This document shows, in pieces, positions 56,737 through 64,000 of a stretch of DNA of 64,000 nucleotides; within the stretch, counting starts at the first letter, position 1; every line of letters starts with the position of its first letter. The position numbers and the translations under genes were made by a program. This DNA is from Zelopaecilomyces penicillatus. Its lineage: Eukaryota; Ascomycota; Sordariomycetes; Hypocreales; Pseudodiploosporaceae. Location of the stretch: positions 5,270,001-5,334,000 of the forward strand of contig VCCP01000002.1 of assembly GCA_005765155.1 (NCBI GenBank), written 5' to 3'. The notes below the pieces were generated by a model that did not search any database, had not been told where the DNA came from, and saw nothing but the letters and a program-made list of their open reading frames with translations.

Positions 56737-57420
56737 TCAATTCTTGCCTGCAAAAGCAGGGTTTTGCTCCATGGTAGATGAGATGTACCCCCTGAGAGCA
56801 GCCCAGCGATTTGCGGTGGGAGCTGGAGGCTGATTTGTCGAGGCATCGGCGGGAGCAGCAGAAGCATTATCGATGCCGGAGCCCATTTCATCTTCCTTGG
56901 AAACCGGGGCACCTGCCAGCTTCGCCATGCTCACACCAAAACGCTCCATCTCGCCCCTCACAACCCTCTCCTTCCGCTTCAGCGCACCTTTCTTACTCCG
57001 AAGACTTTTATGCTTAATCTTGCCATCTAGAATCTCAGCGCCACCCTCACCAGCCTCGAGCTCGGGTAAGGCGTCAGCGAGGTCTCCCAAGCTAGCGCCG
57101 AGCTTGTTGCCCGGGCGGCGGCCACCAGCGCTGCTGCGCTTCTTGGGCTTGGAGATGCCGGCAGAGGCGATGCGGGAGACGAAAGAGGAGTGCTTCATGA
57201 TGCGCTTGTCGCGCTTGCTGTCGATGAAGTCATCGTTGACAGCAGCACCGGTGCGGAAGGTCTTGTCGGGGGCGGCGTGGTGGACTTGGCCAGCAATGCG
57301 CTGGAGGCGGAAACTACGCGCGGAGGGTTTCTTGAGGCCGGGGGGTAGAGGAGCCTAAGTAATTGATATTGTTAACAAGCACTCTTCACAATTAGCTGTG
57401 TTGAATTGGGCGCCTACCAT
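56737..57420 (-). CDS. SLX9: Ribosome biogenesis protein SLX9
   Basis: Small basic nucleolar protein of pre-40S assembly, needed for ITS1 processing and 40S export in yeast. Exon 2 is 56737-57354 and begins APLPPGLKKPSARSFRLQRI. Exon 1 is only the ATG at 57418-57420, joined by a 63-bp intron (donor GTAGGC, acceptor TTACTTAG, phase 0), to give 206 aa starting MAPLPPGLKKPS, the N-terminus I expect for this family in Sordariomycetes. Family segments are MKHSSFVSRIASAGISKPKK (a possible but shorter start, 57198), KSLRSKKGALKRKERVV, RFGVSMAKLAG and the C-terminal signature RWAALRGYISSTMEQNPAFA. Divergent to UBA4 with a 370-bp shared promoter. A one-codon first exon is rare but known in fungi. Confidence 0.9.
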
Positions 57421-57790
57421 TGTGCTTGTGGAGTTGTGGGAGCGGTGAATTGGAGTAGGATAAATCGGTCGAGGTCTCACACCATGGTGGAAAAAAGTCG
57501 AGGGTGGAATGAATAATCCGGGGAAGTTGGTTCGGTGTCGGTGGGGGTTTCGCCGTGACAAGTTTGGCGGGGCATTTTTGACTGCTCTCATGGAGGGGCA
57601 ATTCTACACCACATCGGAACCCCAATAACACCTTTTTCTACCACTAAATTAAATAGAACTTGGACATTCAGCATACAAGAGACTCATGTTGTCTTATTGA
57701 AAACAAGTCTAGAAGAGAAAATCTAGAAGAGAGAAGAATCACAATTTCAACACACCGGAAAACAATCACACATCAGAGATTAGACTAGAG
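57421..57790. promoter_or_regulatory. Bidirectional promoter SLX9/UBA4
   Basis: 370 bp between two divergent start codons. No TATA box is evident. The part near UBA4 is A-rich, usual for housekeeping leaders. Confidence 0.5.
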
Positions 57791-59374
57791 ATGGACAAAA
57801 TCGACCATCTCCGTAGCGAAATCGCAAAGCGGGAGGCCGAGCTCACGGATTTAAAAGCAAAACTCGCTTTTGCCGAATCAGAGCAAAAGGTCACCAATGA
57901 CACAGACGCACAAAGCTGGACATGGCCGCTGGAAAAGCATGGATATGAACGGTATAGCAGACAGATGATTGTCCCCAAGTTCGGATTACAAGGTTAGTCC
58001 TCTTTGTTCGCGCAAGGCCTCCTCCCCATTCTCTCCTATGCGAAAATGTATGATTAAAGATCACATAACTGACAGGCTTTGAGTGTAGGACAGTTGAGGA
58101 TAAACAAAGCCAGAGTTCTCTTAGTAGGCACCGGGGGGCTTGGGTGTCCGGCTGCGGGATATCTAGCTGGTGCTGGAGTCGGCGCGTTGGGGCTGGTGGA
58201 TGGAGATGAAGTCGAGGTGTCCAACTTGCATAGGCAGATTGCTCATGCTACAAGCCGAGTAGGAGTGAGCAAGGTTGAAAGTGCCATCACTTATCTGAAA
58301 GGGTAAGTTTGGCGCATAACTCGATGAGTAGAATCTCATGCCACTCGGTCCTCTTCAGCGCCTTTTTTCTTTTCTTTTTAATAACTAACCGCCCCCTTTA
58401 ATTGCAGACTCAACCCAACGGTCACCTACAACGCCCACATTACTCACCTCACCCCCCAAAACGCTCAAGAAATCGTCTCCCAGTACGACCTCGTCCTCGA
58501 CTGCACTGATCACCCAGCCTCACGCTACCTCGTCTCCGATATCTGCGTTCTTCTCGGCAAACCACTCATCTCCGCCTCCGCATTCCAGACCTCAGGCCAG
58601 CTTATCGTGCTGAACAGTCCACCTGGCGCGGGACCCTGCTACCGATGCGTATTCCCGAAGCCCCCTCCGCCGGAGAGCGTTGTGGGTTGCGGTGAAGGCG
58701 GTATCCTGGGTCCTGTGGTGGGTGTGATGGGTGTTTTGCAGGCACTCGAAGCTATTAAGCTGATCTCTGGGGGTGAGTTGGAGGTCCCCTTGGTGACAGG
58801 AACAGAGGCAAAGCCGAAGCAGACAATGATGCTGTTATTCAGTGGGATGACGGATTCTTCGCCTTTCCGGTCAGTGCGGATGAGAGGGAAGAGAACTGAC
58901 TGCTTCGCTTGTTCCGGAAGTGATGGGGCGCTCACACTTGAGATGTTGAGATCATCCATGGACTACGTACAGTTCTGTGGGATAACACAGCCAGTGAATC
59001 TACTACAACCAGATGAACGCATCACAGCTGAGACATATGGAAACCTCTCCCGACAAAAGCAAACTCACTTGCTTGTTGACGTCAGAGAAAAAGAACATTT
59101 CAGCATATGCAACATCAAGGACTCTATCAATATCCCTATCAGCCGGTTCACAAGTCACCGGGGCGATGAGCTACCAGCGGACTGGATCCCCGCGGACCTG
59201 CCCCCAAATGCGCCTATATATATCGTTTGCCGGGTCGGCAATGATTCTCAAATCGCTGCCAAGAAACTAAAAGATCTTGGTGCGCACCGCGAGGGAGAGC
59301 GATTCATCGGAGACATCCAAGGCGGGCTCAAAGCATGGAGAGATGCCGTGGATCCTACGTTGCCTTTCATCTAG
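57791..59374 (+). CDS. UBA4: Adenylyltransferase and sulfurtransferase UBA4 (MOCS3 homolog)
   Basis: Activates the C-terminus of Urm1 by adenylation and passes sulfur to it by a rhodanese domain, for tRNA thiolation and protein urmylation; it may also serve molybdopterin synthase. Exons 57791-57992, 58089-58302 and 58408-59374 give 460 aa. A short N-terminal coiled coil precedes YERYSRQMIVPKFGLQGQ, the E1-like start. ATP binding is RVLLVGTGGLGCPAAGYLAG near residues 75-95, with DGDEVEVSNLHRQIAH after it. Zn-binding pairs are CYRCVF and CFAC. The rhodanese domain (about 340-460) has LLVDVREKEHFSI and the active-site loop YIVCRVGNDSQ, Cys413. Domain order and length match the fungal family. The CTGAC branch and TGTAG acceptor of intron 1 fix the exon 2 frame. 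Confidence 0.95.
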
Positions 59375-59666
59375 CTTCCGGTCTGGAACCACTACACAAA
59401 AGTTGGTGGATAGAGCATTTCTCAAGAAAAAGATATTCAGTCGTTTAGACAAGATGAGTATTTCGCGTTATACATACACGCCCATGATCCTCAATTTTTG
59501 GTGGTGCAAAAATGAGGGGAAAGAGCTTTGCTTTCTTTTTTCGTTCCAGCCCGGTAGCTACATCACCATGATATCGCATTAGGCCCGACTTGAGGCGCAT
59601 GACGAAGACATTATCCACCAATTTCAACTTCCAGAAGCCCGTTCGCTAGCCATCAGGCAATGATAT

Positions 59667-60489
59667 TTACACAAAAGCTGCCGTCTTCTTCTTGTTGAAT
59701 GCACGCTGGTCCTTGAGCCATCGCCTGTATCCAGTGACACTCTGGATCTTTTCTCCGTAAAAGTCGGGAACTAGAAAGAAAGCAAACGGGTTCTCATGTC
59801 AGTAATCACACCTTCATCAAGTCTGGAAGATGCAGCTACGTACCTGGGTTTCCTGCGCTTGAATTTGTTGGGTCCACTCGGTGCTTCTTGATCCTCGCAA
59901 AGAACTCGCTTTCCTTCTTCATCATCTGGTCCTTGTATTGTCTATTGATGATGTAGAAAACTTGGTTCCCAATCGTCGGGCCAATTAGCCAACCCATACC
60001 ACCGCATGCCAGTGTCATGATGCCAAGGGTCATGAAGGGATCGAGGGGAATCTGCGAAATGATAGGCTCCGCCAAGCCGGCGGACAGGGCAACAGCGCCG
60101 CCAGCACCACCAGCCAAACCAGTGGAGACTGAGAAAAGCAACTGAATCCGGCGGCGTCTGAGACGAAGCTTGAAGAATGAATCCCAATCCAGAGCCGGCG
60201 CCGCAGCGTCTTGGCTAGATGGGGAGCTAGCGCTGGAGTAGCATCGTGTGGTGGCTACGACGAAGCTCTTGGACGGTGCGACTGTTGATGTTCGAATCGA
60301 GTTTGCGACTAGACCATGGCTGAATCGGGGGAGGTTCTTGGAGGCCGAAGTGTTGCTCTTATTTCGGGGGGAGACACGGTCAGCGCATGCCGGGCTCGTA
60401 GTCGAAAACGAGGCTTTTGAACAGCATCGAGTTAAGCTTGAGGCTGAGCTGGGCCAACGGAAGGCGATGGTCTTCAATGATGACGACAT
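59667..60489 (-). CDS. PAM17: Mitochondrial import motor subunit PAM17
   Basis: Inner-membrane subunit of the presequence translocase-associated motor that drives matrix protein import. Exons 59844-60489 and 59667-59770 (donor GTACGT, acceptor TTCTAG, phase 1) give 249 aa. The first 90 residues are rich in Ser, Arg and Ala without acidic residues, a mitochondrial presequence. The domain starts LDWDSFFKLRLRRRRIQLLF. Two membrane helices follow: TGLAGGAGGAVALSAGLAEP, and LGIMTLACGGMGWLIGPTIG after SQIPLDPFMT. The matrix-side end is EFFARIKKHRVDPTNSSAG and, across the intron, VPDFYGEKIQSVTGYRRWLK. The ATG at 60489 gives MSSSLKTIAFRW. The sequence looks Sordariomycete, which helps to place the genome. 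Confidence 0.94.
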
Positions 60490-61413
60490 CGTTCGGTCGA
60501 CGTTAAAAAAAATTCGCAGCTTAGTGAGAATAAACACAGGAAGAAGGAAATCAAAAGATGGCGGCGCCTAAATTCGCATTGGGAGAGATACAGTGGGCGG
60601 GGGAGAGGATTGGTGGTATGCCCTTGTTGACGACACCAGAGGTTGGGAGCTCCTCAGATTCAGATCAAAGCTGAGGCCCAGGCCAAGGTCGCATGGAAAA
60701 CGCTAGCGGGTGTTAGCCGTCAAGCGCGTGCAAATTAGCGCGCCATAGCCGACCAGAGCACATGCTAAAGTGGAGGGAAGCGGTTCGTTATCACGTGATG
60801 CGACTCTTTTAGCTTGAAGAAATGTCTAGATTTAGTAACTTGTACTAAATTCAACATCGCCAGGGCGATCGCTGGGAAATGACTTGGTCTATATCTTTCT
60901 CTTTCTCTCTGCTCATAAGACAATCGCATGTTCTCAATTTGCCTTGTAACTGAAAGATCACCAAACCTGATGGCATTTATATCAGTGGCTTCCACTTAAA
61001 CCTTTGCGTGCTGTATGTGTTTGCAAGCGTGAGCACTTTTCGCGAAGCGACTCAGCCTTCTCTGTCGCGCGGAGAACCATACAAAAATCGAGTGATGTGT
61101 CGCCTCATTAACAACAGAAATGAGATCAATGCGGGCTTCCAAATGTTGTAGCTCAGGCTGTTATTAAGCAGAGATGAGGTGTAAAAGCCATCATATCCAG
61201 GTGGCTTATAGTTTAAGCCTCGCACTTTGGCTTTTCATACGCATGGAAAGCTGTGTAATGTGGCGCTGCACATAAATGTGAAGAACCTTTGCAGTATCCC
61301 AACAGCTGATATTCCTGTAGAAAGGAAAATCTTTGGCAAGCCGCGTTCAGATTTCTGATTCTGATGCTAAAACATTCATTCGGACAAGAACAGGCCATCT
61401 TATCCTTTTCGCC
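60490..61413. other. Intergenic region, divergent promoters PAM17/OMP decarboxylase
   Basis: Shared upstream region. A minus-strand 76-codon frame near 60765 has no domain. No repeat or RNA gene seen. Confidence 0.5.
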
Positions 61414-62322
61414 ATGGCTTCCAAATCTACGGTGCCATACTCTGTTCGAGCTGCTTCACATGCGCATCCTGTGGCGCAGAAGCTTTTCCGAATCGCAGAA
61501 AGCAAAAAGTCAAATCTGATCATCTCTGCCGACTTTACTGATACGGATAGTCTGCTGAAATGCGGTGATGGTACATATGCGTGTTTGGTCCAAAAAGAAT
61601 CTCAGTAGAAAAGGCATCTAATCATCCTTCTATTCACAGAGCTTGGACCCTTTATTGCTGTCTTCAAGACACACATTGATATCATTTACGACTTTAGCGA
61701 AAAGACTGTGTTGGGATTGAAGAGCCTCGCGGCTAAACACAATTTTCTTGTATTCGAGGATCGCAAGTTTGTGGACATCGGATCAACAGTACAGAAGCAG
61801 TATCACGGCGGCGCGCTTCGCATATCTGAGTGGGCCGATATTGTCAATGTGAGCATTCTCGGCGGTGACGGTGTCATTGAGGCACTAGAACAAGTTATTA
61901 CCGACTCGGCATTCCCATACCGCAACGAGAGAGCCTTGCTCTTGTTGGCTGAGATGACAACGGCTGGTAGTCTTGCCACAGGCGAATACACGCAGCGCTG
62001 TGTTGAAATTGCAAGAGAAAAGAGCAGAGGGGGAGCCGTTATAGGTTTCGTAGCTACACGAAGTCTTGGTACTGCGAGTCTTGATACCAAGACCCTTGGC
62101 ACGCCTGAGGAGGATTCTATCGTCTTCACTGCTGGAATCAATAGCAGCAAATCTGGAAACGTGCTGGGCCAGCAGTATCAAACCCCCGAGGCAGCTGTCA
62201 GAGGGGGGTCCGATTTTATCATCGCCGGTCGGGGTATCTACGCCTCAGAGGATCGTATCAAGACTGCAAGAGAGTACCAGATGGAGGGATGGGCTGCCTA
62301 TGACGCTCGCATTGTGACGTAG
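61414..62322 (+). CDS. Orotidine-5'-phosphate decarboxylase (URA3/pyrG type)
   Basis: Last step of UMP synthesis: decarboxylation of OMP. Exons 61414-61564 and 61640-62322 (donor GTGATG, acceptor TTCACAG, phase 1) give 277 aa. Start MASKSTVPYSVRAASHAHPV. Active-site segment FEDRKFVDIGSTVQKQYHGG holds the Asp-Lys-Asp array; substrate Lys in FKTHIDIIYDFS; phosphate loop ADFIIAGRG-like as SDFIIAGRGIYASEDR; LGQQYQTPEAAVRGGS precedes it. This is the compact type of Aspergillus PyrG and yeast Ura3. The Sordariomycete Pyr-4/Pyr4 enzymes that I recall are 360-400 aa with a long insert and GHTVELQYTSG in place of GSTVQKQYHGG. So it may be a transferred or extra copy. SREKS-type changes near 210 are mild and all key residues are present. 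Confidence 0.92.
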
Positions 62323-63889
62323 GGACTAGATGAGAAGCTCACATGTAGTATGCTAGGGAAGTGGTTCGAAGAGAAAGAAATATCAGGATTTGTGCGGACA
62401 ATGGTCAAACACTTGTCACTTACATGACGTTTTGGGCTAGGTAGGATAGGACAAGATGCAAGTCACCCCGCCAGGATTAATCTTGAATTCCTCCTTGCGA
62501 AGCTATTGGCAGCTTGTTGTTGGGCAAAAGAGCCGACAAATCGGCAAATGTGGGAAAGCTCAAATTCTCCTCTACAATTGTTGAGTCCTGCGGCACAGCT
62601 AGCCGATGGAAGAGAAAAAAAAAAGGAAAATGAGTATCCGGAGCAAGAACAGCACATGAGACATGCATATTGGCATAGAGGAAGAACCTCCACCGCAGGA
62701 TGTCTTGAGGATTTTTTTAGCACGGGATTGCCGCATTCGTTGTTCAGCATAAAGTCACCAATGCGTCATAGTCTTACTCGGATCTGCTTGCATCTGGTGG
62801 ATCGATATACATACTCAGCCAGCCACGTTATGAACTAGTTGGCTTCTTGATAGGTTCCTAGCAGGGCAGCGGCGCGTTGCATTGTGGGCGGGGTATTGTG
62901 TGGAACTGGCGTTGCTTTGAGTAGCAGCTATGCTTTCTTGCTTTGTCAAAGAAACGGGGTGAGGTTGACAAGTTGCGCGCGAATTGAAAAGTCTGTGAGA
63001 CTCAGGTTCGCGTTCAATGTGTTTCACTATCACCCATCCCGCGCCGAATCCACATACAACGCCATGACTAGCCATATGTTATAATCTGACGGTAAAACGA
63101 GGGGCAAACGGCACTTCTGGAAATGTGGGCAGTGGGAAATTTATCTCACATCCTACATAACCTTGGGTCTTCATATCACAGGCTTACTTACATACTGCTA
63201 TAATTAGTCTAGCATCCCTTTCCGGATTGGCCATGTGTTGGTAATTTAGACTCCATATTACGCAGCTCCCAGGACTCGCTCGGGATGATCTGAATAACAG
63301 CTCACCAAGAGCGACGATTGTCAAGACAAGAAAAGCCTGAGCCGTGTTATGTGGCAGTAGTACTACTGGTATTGTCAGTATCTATCCACCAGGTAGTAAT
63401 ACCTAACTACTTAGGTATACATACATACTTGAAGGGCAGAAACCTGTATCGAGTGCATCATTGCCAGCCCATCATACCGAGATATGACGGATCCACCAGA
63501 AACAGCTCAACAGTAGCATCAACCCCGCACCCAGAAAGGATATTCCTTTTCTTCAGGCTGTAGGCGGCGGACTGGCGGAGGTCAAGATGAATCAAGGCTG
63601 GGCTTTTGCAATGACCATCATGTCCAATAGTCTTGTCACCATCAAAGACTATGAAGCGACTGTCTAGCTTCCCAAACACGATAATATAAGAATAACGGCA
63701 ACGTCTCATTCCCCCAATCTACAGATATTACTTATCAAAGGTGGCTGGGAAAAAGCTTTGAAGGCAAAGGGGAAAATTGAAGTATTCGCCAAGGAGAGCT
63801 TTAGTGTTGATTAAAAGGACATCACCATAGCGTTTCAATTTAAACAAGGACAAACTGTGTACTGATGCACAAGCAGGGGTTCGAAACGT
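62323..63889. other. 1.6-kb gene-free interval
   Basis: 3' flank of the decarboxylase gene and upstream region of a possible gene at the window end. Short overlapping frames only. CATACATACTT-type short repeats near 63420. Nothing else seen. Confidence 0.45.
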
Positions 63890-63930
63890 ATGAGCCAGTC
63901 ACTTGGCGGGATTGATCCTAAGCTGCCGAG
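63890..63930 (+). CDS. Possible first exon of a gene running off the window
   Basis: ATG followed by 13 codons (MSQSLGGIDPKLPR, the last codon split) and a GTATGC donor. The short, phase-2 first exon has the form of a fungal first exon, but with only 70 bp left this cannot be tested. It could be chance. Confidence 0.2.
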
Positions 63931-64000
63931 GTATGCATTTGCTTCTTCTCCATATCTATGAAAAGGAGTTGTGGCAATAGTGGCAGAGTGTCCTTTCTGC

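Noticed and set aside
1..64000. CRISPR arrays, bacterial operons, prophage or rRNA genes
   Set aside because: No regularly spaced repeats and no bacterial-style gene packing. All evidence points to fungal nuclear DNA.

Overview
The window looks like nuclear DNA of a filamentous ascomycete. Genes are dense and mostly single, introns are short (about 50-110 bp) with GTAAGT-type donors and CTAAC/CTGAC-like branch points, and most products are typical of Pezizomycotina. The PAM17, SLX9 and UBC6 sequences look Sordariomycete, probably Hypocreales. This placement rests on recalled family resemblance, not on a search.

Layout. 0-6 kb: tail-anchored E2 enzyme UBC6, an unrecognised two-exon protein, cytosolic tyrosyl-tRNA synthetase, and a GNAT acetyltransferase interrupted by an in-frame TGA. 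6-19 kb: a NACHT/STAND NTPase, a secreted glycosylasparaginase, two conserved fungal proteins of unknown function, and a fragment of a Tc1/mariner transposase. 21-37 kb: a biosynthetic gene cluster with a 14-TM-type MFS exporter, a Zn2Cys6 regulator, a GMC oxidoreductase, an aldo-keto reductase, a CCoAOMT-type O-methyltransferase and an A-T-R NRPS-like carboxylate reductase. 38-48 kb: a GPI-anchored CE5 esterase, a second MFS transporter, a CaiB/BaiF CoA-transferase and a Cys-rich single-pass membrane protein. 49-63 kb: housekeeping genes (NEDD8 protease, SLX9, UBA4/MOCS3, PAM17, orotidine-5'-phosphate decarboxylase) plus a large disordered protein.

How the genes work together. In the cluster, the NRPS-like enzyme would activate and reduce a carboxylic acid to an aldehyde or alcohol. 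The methyltransferase, GMC enzyme and aldo-keto reductase would then tailor it, the Zn2Cys6 protein would regulate and the MFS protein export. No PKS or other scaffold enzyme is present, so the substrate must come from primary metabolism or another locus. Three of the four enzymes carry one reading-frame lesion each: TAG in GMC, TAG in OMT and a frameshift in the NRPS-like gene. The regulator, exporter and AKR are intact. With the nearby GNAT nonsense codon, this suggests either recent decay of the cluster or consensus errors in the sequence. Other notable points are an OMP decarboxylase of the Aspergillus/yeast type rather than the insert-bearing Sordariomycete Pyr-4 type, an SLX9 gene whose first exon is only the ATG, and a GC-AG intron in UBC6.
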